Assembly: GCA_014859465.1 (NCBI GenBank)
Contig: JACUUF010000012.1
Location: forward strand, 1-50,912
Source: Methyloprofundus sp.
GTDB taxonomy: Bacteria; Pseudomonadota; Gammaproteobacteria; Methylococcales; Methylomonadaceae
Reading direction: 5' to 3'
DNA length: 50,912 bases
Shown here: in pieces, positions 1 through 10,138 of the stretch
Layout: every line of letters starts with the position of its first letter
Position numbering within the stretch: the first letter of the stretch is position 1
Program-made: the position numbers and the translations under genes
The notes under the pieces: model-generated
The model's input: only the letters and a program-made list of their open reading frames with translations
Databases searched by the model: none
What the model was told of the DNA's origin: nothing

Positions 1-209
1 GAAATGTCGTAACTTCAATTATATTGAAAATCACAGATTTCACCCACTACCCAAAGTTAAATATTATTAAAACATGTCGTTGACTTTTTCAACCCTGATA
101 AATAAGCTGTGCTTGCTTAAATCCAAGCATGAATTAAAAATTTCACTGGCAAATTAAACAAAAAAGGGGCGCTATTTGCACCCCTTAATATGAATCGCTT
201 AACCGAAGG
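1..209. other. left edge, non-coding
   Basis: No convincing reading frame is seen on either strand. The only recognisable structure is the terminator next to the ferredoxin gene. The rest is AT-rich, and the neighbouring gene on this side lies outside the window. Confidence 0.5.
161..187 (-). terminator. Rho-independent terminator of the coaD-ferredoxin unit
   Basis: Read on the minus strand, AAGGGG pairs with CCCCTT across an 11-base loop and is followed directly by a run of T. It begins about 22 bases after the ferredoxin stop codon, where an intrinsic terminator of this minus-strand operon would be expected. Confidence 0.75.
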
Positions 210-943
<734 letters not shown>

Positions 944-1070
944 TATTTTATCAAAATGTCGGCACTTCTAAATGCACAGTTACTTTTTAAAACCGATAAT
1001 TATACCTTGCTAATATTGCAAATGGTAACTTTTTGGACTCGCTATTTAAAACGAGACCAATATATACATT

Positions 1071-1129
1071 CTGTCGGCGGGGCTTTGCCGTGACTTATAT
1101 GCAATCGCGACTAAAAGCCCCGCCGGCAG
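1071..1129. repeat. REP-like inverted repeat
   Basis: CTGTCGGCGGGGCTTT at the left is matched, with one mismatch, by AAAGCCCCGCCGGCAG at the right, leaving a loop of about 27 bases. It lies between rsmD and coaD, next to repeat A. It could be a REP/BIME-type element or a bidirectional attenuator. No U-tract follows it. Confidence 0.6.
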
Positions 1130-1159
1130 CATAGCTTAGGAATGAGCCTTTATTAAAGT

Positions 1160-1262
1160 TCGACATTGGATAAGGAGTGCAATAGCTTTAGTTATTGCTG
1201 TGCCTGACAAAAAAGCTAAAGCTTTTTTACGCCTGCTCAAGTTATTAACCTCTTACTCCTTA
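1160..1262. repeat. dispersed repeat A, copy 1
   Basis: About 100 bases with the same order of parts as copy 2: an outer arm TAAGGAGT (1171-1178) pairing with ACTCCTTA (1255-1262), an inner hairpin GCAATAGCT/AGTTATTGC, and a second hairpin of AAAAAGCT and AGCTTTTTT. The right arm overlaps the rsmD stop codon, so it becomes part of the rsmD mRNA 3' end. Related copies lie at 31841-31950 and 34271-34345. Confidence 0.75.
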
Positions 1263-1829
1263 GTCATCACGCTCAAATAAATTATAAGCGACAACACCCG
1301 CTACCTTATGCTTCAACAAAGTCCAATTTTCAGGTACGCCCGCCAGCGGCAATTGCTTTTCTACTTCTACATAAATCTTGGCATGCGGTGCTAACCATAG
1401 TTTATCTTCCAGCCAATTTAATGTTTGTAGTGCCAGACCTTTGGCAAAAGGAGGATCTAAAAATACCAAACTAAACGGCTCGGCATCGCCTGCTAAATAA
1501 TGATGCACATCCTGTTGCACAATTTTTATTTGCGGTGCTGCCAACATATCAGCATTTGCCTTTAACTGACGGCATATCTGCGCATTATTATCCACTTGAA
1601 CAACTTGCTTTGCACCGCGCGAAGCAGCCTCAACACCTAGTGCGCCACTACCTGCATACAAATCTAAGCAGCGACTACCTAACAGATCATATTGCAGCCA
1701 ATTAAATAACGTCTCTCGAACTCTAATAGGCGTAGGGCGCAAACCCTCAACATCAGAGAAAGACAGATTACGACCGCGCCACTGCCCCCCAATAATCTTA
1801 ACTTTATTACTCACTTGCACCGCCGACAC
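1260..1829 (-). CDS. rsmD: 16S rRNA (guanine966-N2)-methyltransferase
   Basis: Methylates G966 of 16S rRNA in the small subunit using S-adenosylmethionine. The 189 residues show the RsmD order: an N-terminal GGQWRGR and RPTPIRVRETLFNWL, the SAM-binding LDLYAGSGALG, and the catalytic motif IV DPPF in LVFLDPPFAKG. Its start overlaps the 3' end of the upstream M16 peptidase gene by 23 bases, indicating translational coupling. An M16 peptidase pair beside rsmD and coaD is a common arrangement in gammaproteobacteria. The stop codon lies inside the right arm of repeat A. Confidence 0.95.
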   Translation of the reverse strand: MSAVQVSNKVKIIGGQWRGRNLSFSDVEGLRPTPIRVRETLFNWLQYDLLGSRCLDLYAGSGALGVEAASRGAKQVVQVDNNAQICRQLKANADMLAAPQIKIVQQDVHHYLAGDAEPFSLVFLDPPFAKGLALQTLNWLEDKLWLAPHAKIYVEVEKQLPLAGVPENWTLLKHKVAGVVAYNLFERDD

Positions 1830-3114
1830 TGATAATTTGCAATAAATTTTCCGGAATTCGGCGCTTAAAGGCGGCTTTAATGTCCTCTTTTCTCAAGGCT
1901 AACACTTTACTTTGAAATGTTGCCAAATAATCTAAAGGTAACTGATAAAAAGCAATCATTGCTACATAATCTAGCAGTTTACTATTGTTATCAATGCGCA
2001 ACACAAAGCCACCCGTGATATTTCTTTTTGCTGCGACTAACTCAGCCTCGCTAGGCCCGTTTTCTATAAAATCATGTAAAGTCTTTTGCAATACTTCTAT
2101 CGCCACTGTGCTTTGTTTATTTTGCGTTTGTAAGCCCAGCGTAAAAGGCCCTTTTTCTGCTAAAGGAGAAAAATAGCTGTAAGCGCTATAAGCGAGACCG
2201 CGTTGTTCACGAATTTCATTAAACAATATTGAAACTAAACCACTCCCGCCCAAAATATGATTGCCTACATACAAGGGAAAATAATCTGCATCTATTATGG
2301 ATAACACCGGCAACCCAGCCAAAACATGGGTTTGCGTTGATGGGAAGTCGATATGTTCAATCTTTCCACTACTCGGCAGGACAACATTTGCTAGCGACTT
2401 AGCCGACTGGCCTAATGCTAAGGGGGCATATAAAGTCTCCGCAATATGCTGTGCCTGAACGTCGGTTAAATCACCGACAATCACTAAAATAGCGTTCTTA
2501 GTGACATAATATTGTTGATAAAACTGCTCAATATCGGCTAATGTTAGCGCATTCAGGCTTTCAATAGAGCCACTACTTAAATGCGCATAAGGATGCTGAG
2601 CATATAAGGCCTGATAAAATACTTTTTTAGCAATATAGTCAGGTCGCTCTTGCTGTTGTTTAAGCTCTACTAACATTTGGCTTTTAATGCGCAGAAAACT
2701 ATCTTGCTTGAACTGCGGCAAGGATGTAATCGCTTGAAAAGTAGTTAAAGCCTGATCAAGTAAGGGTTTATCAGTTAATGACCGCACCGACATCTGCGCA
2801 TAATCTTGACTAACGCTCGCACTATACTGAGCTCCGACCGCATCGAAACGCTGCGCAATTTGATCGGCATTCCATGCTCCCGCTCCGGTTGCCAACAATT
2901 GATTACTCAGCGCAGCAATACCTTGATGCTGGCCATCACGCGCACTTCCTGCATCAAACTGCAATCGTATATCGACCATCGGTAAGCCGGTACTTTGTAC
3001 AAAATAAACACGACCACCTTGACTACTTTGCCAATGCTTAATAGGTGCTAAAGCAAAGACCTGCGTCGTACACCAAGCCAATAATGTACCAATAATTAAT
3101 TGCTTAATGCGCAT
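1807..3114 (-). CDS. M16 family peptidase-like protein, inactive partner subunit
   Basis: A 435-residue pitrilysin/M16-fold protein with an N-terminal signal peptide (hydrophobic stretch to about residue 21, ending ...VFALA), so probably periplasmic. The zinc signature HxxEH is absent. The matching position reads GIAALSNQLL, so this should be the catalytically silent half of a heterodimer. The R/Y pair region near the C-terminal half (EQRGLAYSAYSYF) is retained, as expected for substrate binding. It overlaps the active peptidase gene upstream by 11 bases and rsmD downstream by 23 bases. Natural substrates are unknown. Confidence 0.9.
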   Translation of the reverse strand: MRIKQLIIGTLLAWCTTQVFALAPIKHWQSSQGGRVYFVQSTGLPMVDIRLQFDAGSARDGQHQGIAALSNQLLATGAGAWNADQIAQRFDAVGAQYSASVSQDYAQMSVRSLTDKPLLDQALTTFQAITSLPQFKQDSFLRIKSQMLVELKQQQERPDYIAKKVFYQALYAQHPYAHLSSGSIESLNALTLADIEQFYQQYYVTKNAILVIVGDLTDVQAQHIAETLYAPLALGQSAKSLANVVLPSSGKIEHIDFPSTQTHVLAGLPVLSIIDADYFPLYVGNHILGGSGLVSILFNEIREQRGLAYSAYSYFSPLAEKGPFTLGLQTQNKQSTVAIEVLQKTLHDFIENGPSEAELVAAKRNITGGFVLRIDNNSKLLDYVAMIAFYQLPLDYLATFQSKVLALRKEDIKAAFKRRIPENLLQIISVGGASE

Positions 3115-4453
3115 GGTTAACTCCCATTTTATTTTCCATTGTCATACTTTGAGGCTCCAAATAAGCAATACTCAATTGTGATTCCACTAAATATTTCTCT
3201 GCGACCGCTCGCACCTGCATGGCGGTCACTTGATTAATTTTCTGCCGATACGCTTCTGATGCTTGCCAGCCTAAACCAACCGTTTCATACATACCTAATT
3301 TCATGGCTTGATAAAATAAAGAGTCTTGCTCATAAACTGAATGTGCTAAGACCTGAGCTTTAACACGCGCCAATTCTTTGTCGTCAATCAACCCCCTTTG
3401 TAAGGCACGTATTTCTGTTTTTAAGGCTATTTCCATATCCAATAAACTTTTGCCTTTAACAGGTGTCGCTTCAAATAAAAACAACTCTTCTAATCGAGCG
3501 CCTAAATCGTAACCCGCACCAACTGAGCTGGCAATTTTTTGACCACGTTGCAATCGTGTTGCTAAGCGCGCACTATCACCGCCATCCAACACGCCAGCAA
3601 GCACATCCAAGGCATAAGCCTCCCAATCTTGTTCCGCGACTTTTAGGCTTGGCACTTTATAGGCCATTAATACATAAGGTACTTCCGAAGGTAATTGCAC
3701 GACCATACGCCGAACGCCGACTTGCGGCATTTCTTTTTGTGGCTTTAGTGGTTTAATAACCTGAGCCGGAATAGCAGAAAAATATTGTTCAGCTAACTTA
3801 AATACTTCTTCTGCCTGCACATCACCCGCGACCACTAAAGTAGCATTATTAGGTGCATACCATGCTTGATACCACTGCTGTAAATCTTCAACTTGATAAT
3901 TCTCAATATCTGACGGCCAGCCAATCACGGGATTTTTATAAGGTGAATTGGTATACGCCATGGCCAGCAAATATTCTTGCAATTTTGCACGTGGCTGATC
4001 TTCAGTACGCATACGCCGCTCCTCCATGACGACTTGCGCCTCCTTTTTTAGCTCATCTGCAAGTAAATGCAAATGCTGCATTCTGTCCGCTTCCAGCTCA
4101 AAACTAATTGCTAGTCGTGACTTCTCCAAGGTTTGAAAATATGCGGTATAATCTCGCCCAGTAAATGCATTTTCCCTGCCGCCATTTTCCGCAATGATTT
4201 TAGAGAACTCACCTGCTGGGTGTTTGTCTGTACCTTTAAACATCATATGCTCAAGCATATGGGAAATACCGGTCATACCAGAAGGTTCATAACTTGAACC
4301 AACTTTATACCAGATTTGCGTAACAACGACAGGTGACCTATGTTGTTCTTTAACTAAAACTTTAAGTCCATTCGCTAATATGCGTTCATGGACTTCAGTG
4401 GCATTAACACTGAATGAATAAAAAAATAAAAGTATAAAAAGACGAACTATCAT
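3104..4453 (-). CDS. M16 family zinc peptidase, active subunit
   Basis: A 449-residue periplasmic pitrilysin-type metallopeptidase. Residues 1-18 form a signal peptide. The inverted zinc motif HMLEH lies at residues 65-69, and a downstream E-rich helix (QVVMEERRMRTED) supplies the third zinc ligand. Together with the overlapping inactive M16 gene it resembles the two-subunit M16B proteases, in which one chain has the HxxEH site and the other the R/Y substrate motif. A PqqF-like name is often assigned to such proteins, but no pqq genes are in the window, so no specific role is proposed. Confidence 0.92.
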   Translation of the reverse strand: MIVRLFILLFFYSFSVNATEVHERILANGLKVLVKEQHRSPVVVTQIWYKVGSSYEPSGMTGISHMLEHMMFKGTDKHPAGEFSKIIAENGGRENAFTGRDYTAYFQTLEKSRLAISFELEADRMQHLHLLADELKKEAQVVMEERRMRTEDQPRAKLQEYLLAMAYTNSPYKNPVIGWPSDIENYQVEDLQQWYQAWYAPNNATLVVAGDVQAEEVFKLAEQYFSAIPAQVIKPLKPQKEMPQVGVRRMVVQLPSEVPYVLMAYKVPSLKVAEQDWEAYALDVLAGVLDGGDSARLATRLQRGQKIASSVGAGYDLGARLEELFLFEATPVKGKSLLDMEIALKTEIRALQRGLIDDKELARVKAQVLAHSVYEQDSLFYQAMKLGMYETVGLGWQASEAYRQKINQVTAMQVRAVAEKYLVESQLSIAYLEPQSMTMENKMGVNHAH

Positions 4454-4522
4454 TATTACCTTCCTTGAACAGTGAACGATAAAATATTAAGCCTATCATT
4501 TTATCTCAAATAGCCATTAAAC

Positions 4523-5410
4523 ATGACAAACAAAAAAAAGAATATAACTTGGAAAAATTACCTTGAATTATGTAAGCCTAGAGTCGTTGCATTACTGGTA
4601 TTTACTGCAAATGTTGGTATGCTATTGGCCGTTCCAGGAATGCCACCGATTGCACTTTTTATTTACGCAACATTAGGTATCGGCTTAGCTTCAGCATCTG
4701 CGGCGGCCATTAACCACTTTATAGATCAGAAAGCCGATGCCGAAATGGCGCGCACGAAAAATCGTCCTTTACCTCAAGGTGATCTAAACTCAACTAATGT
4801 GTTGACCTTTGCTGCAATACTCGGTATTGCTGCCATGTTGATCCTGATTTTTCTGGTTAACACACTAACCGCCATACTCACTTTTGTGTCGTTAATTGGT
4901 TATGCCATTATTTATACTGTGTATTTAAAACGCATGACGCCACAAAATATAGTCATTGGCGGTGCCGCTGGCGCAGCGCCGCCTCTTTTAGGTTGGTGCG
5001 CTATGACCGGCGAAGTTCACCCTTATGCGCTCCTGCTGTTTCTATTGATTTTTGTTTGGACGCCGCCGCATTTCTGGGCGCTTGCAATTGCTAGACGTGA
5101 TGAATATGCAAAAGTAAACATTCCTATGCTGCCCGTTACACACGGCACCGAATTTACCCGCTTACATATTCTGTTCTATACTATCTTATTATTTATCGTC
5201 ACCTTACTGCCTTATCTTACGGGCATGAGTGGTTTGCTATATTTGCTACCTAGTGCGCTATTGAGCTTAGGATTTATTTACTTGGCAATCAAAATGATGT
5301 ACACCAAAGAAGATAAAACAGCGATGCAGACTTTTGCTTATTCAATTGTCTATCTAATGCTGCTATTTGCTGTCTTGCTGATTGATCATTATTTTCGATA
5401 TACGTTTTAA
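4523..5410 (+). CDS. cyoE: protoheme IX farnesyltransferase (heme O synthase)
   Basis: Adds a farnesyl group to heme B to make heme O for terminal oxidases, acting in the inner membrane. The 295-residue protein has seven or more predicted membrane segments. It has the UbiA-superfamily prenyl-diphosphate motif NHFIDQKADAEMARTKNRPLP near residues 64-84, a second conserved loop (YTVYLKRMTPQNIVIGGAAGAAPPLLGW) and a DEYAKVNIPMLPV loop typical of CyoE/CtaB. It is divergent from the M16 genes and followed by a REP-like hairpin. No cytochrome oxidase structural genes are adjacent. Confidence 0.95.
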   Translation: MTNKKKNITWKNYLELCKPRVVALLVFTANVGMLLAVPGMPPIALFIYATLGIGLASASAAAINHFIDQKADAEMARTKNRPLPQGDLNSTNVLTFAAILGIAAMLILIFLVNTLTAILTFVSLIGYAIIYTVYLKRMTPQNIVIGGAAGAAPPLLGWCAMTGEVHPYALLLFLLIFVWTPPHFWALAIARRDEYAKVNIPMLPVTHGTEFTRLHILFYTILLFIVTLLPYLTGMSGLLYLLPSALLSLGFIYLAIKMMYTKEDKTAMQTFAYSIVYLMLLFAVLLIDHYFRYTF

Positions 5411-5460
5411 GGCTTTTAGAAAACGCTAAATTAAGCTTTATTTTCAATAACAACATTTTA

Positions 5461-5530
5461 CCTAGGAGCCGCTGCTAGCCGGGAAAACAACACCGCAGTA
5501 TTTTTCCCGGCTAGAAGCCGCTCCTATAGG
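5461..5530. repeat. REP-like long inverted repeat
   Basis: The two arms contain TAGGAGC...CTAGCCGGGAAAA and TTTTTCCCGGCTAG...GCTCCTATAGG, giving a near-perfect stem of about 27 base pairs around a GC-containing loop. The tips (GGAGC..GCTCC) resemble the widespread GTAGGAGCGGC REP family. It lies just downstream of cyoE and could serve as its terminator or as an mRNA-stabilising hairpin. Confidence 0.75.
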
Positions 5531-5631
5531 TTATTATTTTCTCGTTACTCACACAGGGTCTTGCCTTCTAGCCTCGAATGTCGGCACTTGATGTTGTCGA
5601 TGTTATTTGATACACCTTCTTAAGCGTGATT

Positions 5632-5853
5632 TTAAATATTATTCTCAATCGAATAATTCCTAACATACTGCCTAACAAAAATAGCAATTGTCTGACTCTC
5701 TTTTAGATAATGTCCAAACAAACTATTAATATCAACGGGGCTCAGATAAACATACACGCCGACGCCTGTACGCATTGTAAACTCAGCCGTTAAAGTGTCG
5801 ATAAAAGCCAAACGGCTTAGCTCAATAGCACTGGATTCGTATATTGCACTCAT
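5632..5853 (-). CDS. small protein of unknown function (73 aa)
   Basis: Not recognised. The ATG at 5853 was chosen because it follows a good Shine-Dalgarno sequence (AGAGGTG, about 8 bases upstream). A GTG three codons earlier lies within that site and is unlikely. The protein has no signal peptide, membrane segment or cysteine. It is mixed in composition, with a likely central helix (SLFGHYLKESQTIAIFVRQYV). It stands alone between the REP-like hairpin and the MDR oxidoreductase gene and may share that gene's transcript. The ribosome-binding site makes it a plausible real gene, but function is unknown. Confidence 0.5.
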   Translation of the reverse strand: MSAIYESSAIELSRLAFIDTLTAEFTMRTGVGVYVYLSPVDINSLFGHYLKESQTIAIFVRQYVRNYSIENNI

Positions 5854-5911
5854 TTTCGTCACCTCTTATTTATTATTAACTTCAATAAATAACAAGCATA
5901 ATCGAGGCCAA

Positions 5912-6907
5912 TTAAATGAGTGTCAGCACTACCTTGCCTTTTCCATGACCTTGCTCAACTTGGCTATGCGCTCGAGACGCCTCTGCTAGCGGCATTATTT
6001 GCGCAACGTAGACTTGAAGTTCTCCCGCATTAATCAAATCAGCACATTGCTTTAATATGACCACTTGTTGGTCGCGCGCCTTATCCAGGCAGCGTAACAT
6101 CGGTGTTAACATCAACTCAAAAGAAATACTTAAATTACGCACTCTAGCCTCAGATAAGTCAATATCGCCAATAGCCAATAAGGTCACAATACGGCCAAAA
6201 TATGCCGTTAACGGGATACTTTGTGCAACAACATCGCTGCCAACAGTATCCAAAACTAAATCTACGCCTTGCCCATGGGTCAATTTATTAACACACTCTA
6301 GGAGATTTTCGTGGCTATATAAAATAACCTCATCTGCACCTAGCAATTTAACTAGCTCAGCTTTGTCAACACTACTAACCGTAGTAATCACACGCGCACC
6401 TTTGATTTTAGCCAGTTGAATAGCAACATGGCCAACACCACCCGCGCCAGCATGAATCAATACTGTTTCGCCAGCTTGTAGTCGCCCTCGATCAAATAAA
6501 GCCCCCCAAGCAGTAATTAAAACTAAAGGCGCTGCAGCCGCTGTGGTAAATAATGTTTTAGGCATCAGACTTAACCAGCGCTGGTCAAGCACGCTATAGT
6601 CTGCGTAACAGCCTTGCGCACCACCTAAACCACCATGACAAGCCCAAACCTTGTCACCTATATTAAATTTTGTGACACCTGCACCAATAGCAACAACCTC
6701 ACCGGCAAGATCACAACCCAAGACAGCCGGCAGTTTATCAGGATAAAACATCGCCATCCGGCGTACTTTAGTATCAATTGGATTTACACCTGCTGCATGA
6801 ATTTTTACCTTTACTTGGGTCGCTATTGTTATTTCAGGTTCTGCTATTTCGGTATATTCAAGTACATCTGGGCCGCCCGCTTTGGTCATTATTACTGCTT
6901 TCATCAT
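5912..6907 (-). CDS. NADPH:quinone reductase-like MDR-family oxidoreductase
   Basis: Medium-chain dehydrogenase/reductase of about 331 residues, probably acting on quinones or activated alkenes with NADPH. The GroES-like N-terminal half contains HAAGVNPIDTKVRR. The Rossmann motif AGAGGVGHVAIQLAK follows in the middle. The cysteines of the structural zinc lobe of true alcohol dehydrogenases are missing, pointing to the quinone-oxidoreductase branch. The start is an adjacent ATG-ATG pair after AAGGTG; an upstream GTG is less likely. It follows nspC by 17 bases, suggesting one transcript, though no functional link is known. Confidence 0.85.
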   Translation of the reverse strand: MMKAVIMTKAGGPDVLEYTEIAEPEITIATQVKVKIHAAGVNPIDTKVRRMAMFYPDKLPAVLGCDLAGEVVAIGAGVTKFNIGDKVWACHGGLGGAQGCYADYSVLDQRWLSLMPKTLFTTAAAAPLVLITAWGALFDRGRLQAGETVLIHAGAGGVGHVAIQLAKIKGARVITTVSSVDKAELVKLLGADEVILYSHENLLECVNKLTHGQGVDLVLDTVGSDVVAQSIPLTAYFGRIVTLLAIGDIDLSEARVRNLSISFELMLTPMLRCLDKARDQQVVILKQCADLINAGELQVYVAQIMPLAEASRAHSQVEQGHGKGKVVLTLI

Positions 6908-6924
6908 ACTCACCTTTTAAAAAA

Positions 6925-8046
6925 TCAATCCACCAACCAATGTTGCCGATAATCAGCGTAATCATAGCGTTTTAAACAGCTTAGAATACCGGCATCGTCA
7001 CTGTAGATGGCTGGGTAGTTATAACCATTAAAACGATTTGCTTTCACCAAAGTGTAAGCACCTACTTTAGGAAAGGTGATAGTGTCACCTATTTTTACAG
7101 TGTGCATAAAAGGATACTCACCAAAAACATCGCCTGCTAAACAAGTCGAACCGACCAACATGACCTGATGAGCACCTAAGTCATTACTCTCTAATATTTC
7201 AGGCTGGCGCTGATACTCAAACACCTCCGGATTATGATTAACCGAGGTATCCAAAACCGCAATGGTTTTAGCGTCGCTAATAAAACAATCAATGACTGTT
7301 GCTACTAAGCTTAGCGCATCACCAATCACCGCTTTACCAGGCTCGATATAGACTTCTAAAGCATATTTCTGACGTAATGTTCGTATCAGTTGGATAAAGT
7401 CCTGATGCTCCTTAATATCTTTGAATAAATAGCCACCGCCCAAATTTAACCATTGCAGTTGAGTAAAAAATTCGCCTAACTGCTGCTGTAATTTATCTAA
7501 GGTTTGCAATAAAGACGCATAATCACATTGTGAAAAAACGGTATGAATATGTAGGCCGGTAATATCTGCAATATGCTGTGCATCAATGGTATTAATATCG
7601 ACACCTAATTTTGAATGCAAGCGACAAGGATCAAAGCGCTCATCAGACGCAAAAGACAGTTTCGGATTAACCCGCAACCCCATAGATACAGCTTCATGCT
7701 CTGTACTACAAAATGTCTGCCGCTGATTCAATGAATTAAAACTAATATGGCTACACATCTGACTCAGTTGAGTGATTTCATCAGGTCTAATACCTGGCGT
7801 AGTCAGGTGTATACTTTGCTTTTTATCCACTACCTCAAAGGCTAATTGGGCTTCAAACAAAGAGCTCACAGAAAAGCCATCAACATGCGGCTTGAGCCAT
7901 TTTAAAACGGGCGTAAAAGGTAAAGCTTTTATAGAATATAGCACCCGACAACCCGACCGTGCGCGTAAGTCATTTAACAGTTCAATCGATTCTTGTAGTG
8001 CTTGCCGATCAATAACAAAAGCGGGAGACGTAGGCGGGTTAGACAT
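6925..8046 (-). CDS. nspC: carboxynorspermidine / carboxyspermidine decarboxylase
   Basis: PLP-dependent decarboxylase converting carboxy(nor)spermidine to (nor)spermidine, the last step of the SAM-independent polyamine route. The 373-residue alanine-racemase-fold protein has the PLP lysine K40 in VLYSIKALPF, the glycine-rich phosphate site LNLGGGYLF, and the C-terminal catalytic cysteine in GSTCLAGDVFGEYPF. The usual partner, carboxynorspermidine dehydrogenase, is not in the window. A palindromic element separates it from the ATP-grasp/DUF1704 cassette upstream, and the MDR gene follows 17 bases later. Confidence 0.94.
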   Translation of the reverse strand: MSNPPTSPAFVIDRQALQESIELLNDLRARSGCRVLYSIKALPFTPVLKWLKPHVDGFSVSSLFEAQLAFEVVDKKQSIHLTTPGIRPDEITQLSQMCSHISFNSLNQRQTFCSTEHEAVSMGLRVNPKLSFASDERFDPCRLHSKLGVDINTIDAQHIADITGLHIHTVFSQCDYASLLQTLDKLQQQLGEFFTQLQWLNLGGGYLFKDIKEHQDFIQLIRTLRQKYALEVYIEPGKAVIGDALSLVATVIDCFISDAKTIAVLDTSVNHNPEVFEYQRQPEILESNDLGAHQVMLVGSTCLAGDVFGEYPFMHTVKIGDTITFPKVGAYTLVKANRFNGYNYPAIYSDDAGILSCLKRYDYADYRQHWLVD

Positions 8047-8066
8047 TTAACAAAAAAGATAAAAAG

Positions 8067-8136
8067 GCGGGCTTTTATTCGCCCATGTAAAGTTACATAC
8101 AAGCGGACTAAAGTCCGCCCTACAGGAAAAGCCCGC
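8067..8136. repeat. nested inverted repeat between nspC and the DUF1704 gene
   Basis: Outer arms GCGGGCTTTT (8067-8076) and AAAAGCCCGC (8127-8136) are perfectly complementary. An inner hairpin GCGGAC-TAAA-GTCCGC sits within. The element starts 5 bases beyond the DUF1704 gene stop, so it may end that transcript on the minus strand. It also resembles REP-type repeats. Confidence 0.75.
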
Positions 8137-8140
8137 TCTA

Positions 8141-10138
8141 TTAGTGCGCTGAATACATTAAATAATCTAAAATAGGATTCTGCTTAATCTGCATCTCTTT
8201 TTTCAAATACATAGGTAAATAAGTGGGCTTAGCCACCATACCGCGCGCCATCATTTCATTAATTATTTTTAGATAAGAAAAGCCTGTTTTACCCACATAA
8301 AGCCCCTCCAAAGAACCTTGGTCATAAGCTTTTAGTGCATCTTTCACCCCGCGTAAATACAGGAAGTCTTTGGTAAAACCGCCGCCCCGATAAACCCGAG
8401 CGGTTAAGCGAAATGCATCATCGACATGACTATTATAATCATTAACCAAGGTATTAAAAGTATGACTAAAGTCATGATTATTTACCATCATTTTTACCGC
8501 AATAACACGCATGGCCAAAGTTTGTAGGCGTGGCAAATTCATATTACCGGTCATATATTCAGCCAAAATAGCTAACCCTTCCTGAGTATAGGTATTACCT
8601 GGCAAGCCCAGTTTAAATATTTTCAGCTGCTGCAAATCGGAGTTGACTGTAGTGACCATATGCACACCCAATTCATGATGAATCAAAGCATCAATCTCTA
8701 CTTGATTCATGCGCATCGACTTGTTAATTAAAATAACTTTTTTACCGTTATCGACCATTGCTGAAGCAATAATTTTATCGGTTATCTCAACTTTACATTG
8801 AATATTATAGACTTTCAGCGCTTCTAAAAAATGCTGTTTTGCCGCTTTAGCATCGATATTACGCTCTTGATGCTCCTCGTAAGGCTTGGCAAATAACAAA
8901 AAATTGGCCATCTGTATATCTTCATCGCTCGGCTCACCATAGTAGCGCAGCGAGTTATACAGAAACTTGTCTGTACCAATCGTGGTTAATAAATCAATTT
9001 TAGTCGCATAAGAGTCAATCACATCGCGATACATCTGCTGTATAGAAATATCAGCAATATCATTTTGCGGCAAACGGTACAATTTTTCTCTGAACTCAAA
9101 AGGATCAATTTCCAATTGTCGATAGGTAAATTCAGGCGTGTAATTATAATTCTTAGCAAAAAACTGCTTCTTTTCACCGACTAAATTCTTAGGATTAATA
9201 TAACTTAAAGTTTCAATGCCGGTTGCTAATTGGTATAGTTTTTTATCCAGCTTTAAAACCGCCGGATCAATTTTTGAGGACAGTAATTTTGTTTTATTAC
9301 TGCGTACTTTTGGCTTATGCTGCTTGGAAAAATACAGCGCATTAGACAAAATCACTTCTTTCAAACCTTCTTTTAAATGATCAAGGACCAGCGGATAAAC
9401 TTCACCTGATGCTTCATTCATAAATACTTTTTTCACCTCAGTCGGTAAAACCAGGGTATTTTTAAATTTCTGTTTTACAACAGTTGCTAAATAACCTTTA
9501 CCGAAAAAAACTTCATTTATCGCTGAACGCGTTTGGATATTGGGTAAATTAACCATCGCCAAGGTTTTATGCCAATGCGTAATCACACGCTGCCAACGCT
9601 CACTATCCAGCTGCTCGGTGCCAATATTAAACGTCGGTGGCGTCTGCTCTGAGGCCATTCTTACATAGTTATAAGAGTGCAGGTCATAAACCAGGCAGTT
9701 ACCGTGCAAAGCTTCCACTTTCTTGATAATCGCACTTAATAAGCGATAAAAAAGTGCATGTTTAGCCAAGCTAGTTTGGCGTTGCTCTTTAGAGAGCGGC
9801 TTAGTCCAAACCAGCTTACCCCAAGCCTCGTTATAAATACACGTCTCAGGGGGACGATTAAGATCATATTCATAGCGAGAATCTAATGCGATTAAAGTAA
9901 TCGGCATAGACGCAATCATCTCGCCTGTATACGGATCTTCCTCATATAAACGCTCATCTGAGGAAAGCGCGCAGTTAGCCGCCAACTCATCGCTTAATTG
10001 ATGGCCATCGTGAATGGCAGTACAGACAAAGAATCCATAATCTTCAATCTTAATTTCAAACGCATCTTCGATCTGCGCATGCAATAATTCACCTTTTTTA
10101 ATGGCTTTAAGACAAGCCGATTCCGTTAGTTTATACAT
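8141..10138 (-). CDS. N-formylglutamate amidohydrolase-like domain fused to DUF1704 (QEGLA) metallopeptidase
   Basis: A 665-residue cytoplasmic two-domain protein. Residues 1 to about 280 look like the N-formylglutamate amidohydrolase family: HDGH at 43-46, R88 with DLNR at 92-95, and DLHSYN at 152-157. Residues from about 300 to the end are the DUF1704 family, annotated elsewhere as 'flavohemoglobin expression-modulating QEGLA motif' proteins. Here HELGVH is at 488-493 and QEGLA at 519-523. That is the zinc-site pattern shared with the eukaryotic MATCAP/KIAA0895 tyrosine carboxypeptidases. The ATG at 10138 was chosen because the protein then begins with the amidohydrolase domain and overlaps the ATP-grasp stop by 8 bases; the upstream extension lies within that gene. 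Substrate unknown. Confidence 0.88.
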   Translation of the reverse strand: MYKLTESACLKAIKKGELLHAQIEDAFEIKIEDYGFFVCTAIHDGHQLSDELAANCALSSDERLYEEDPYTGEMIASMPITLIALDSRYEYDLNRPPETCIYNEAWGKLVWTKPLSKEQRQTSLAKHALFYRLLSAIIKKVEALHGNCLVYDLHSYNYVRMASEQTPPTFNIGTEQLDSERWQRVITHWHKTLAMVNLPNIQTRSAINEVFFGKGYLATVVKQKFKNTLVLPTEVKKVFMNEASGEVYPLVLDHLKEGLKEVILSNALYFSKQHKPKVRSNKTKLLSSKIDPAVLKLDKKLYQLATGIETLSYINPKNLVGEKKQFFAKNYNYTPEFTYRQLEIDPFEFREKLYRLPQNDIADISIQQMYRDVIDSYATKIDLLTTIGTDKFLYNSLRYYGEPSDEDIQMANFLLFAKPYEEHQERNIDAKAAKQHFLEALKVYNIQCKVEITDKIIASAMVDNGKKVILINKSMRMNQVEIDALIHHELGVHMVTTVNSDLQQLKIFKLGLPGNTYTQEGLAILAEYMTGNMNLPRLQTLAMRVIAVKMMVNNHDFSHTFNTLVNDYNSHVDDAFRLTARVYRGGGFTKDFLYLRGVKDALKAYDQGSLEGLYVGKTGFSYLKIINEMMARGMVAKPTYLPMYLKKEMQIKQNPILDYLMYSAH

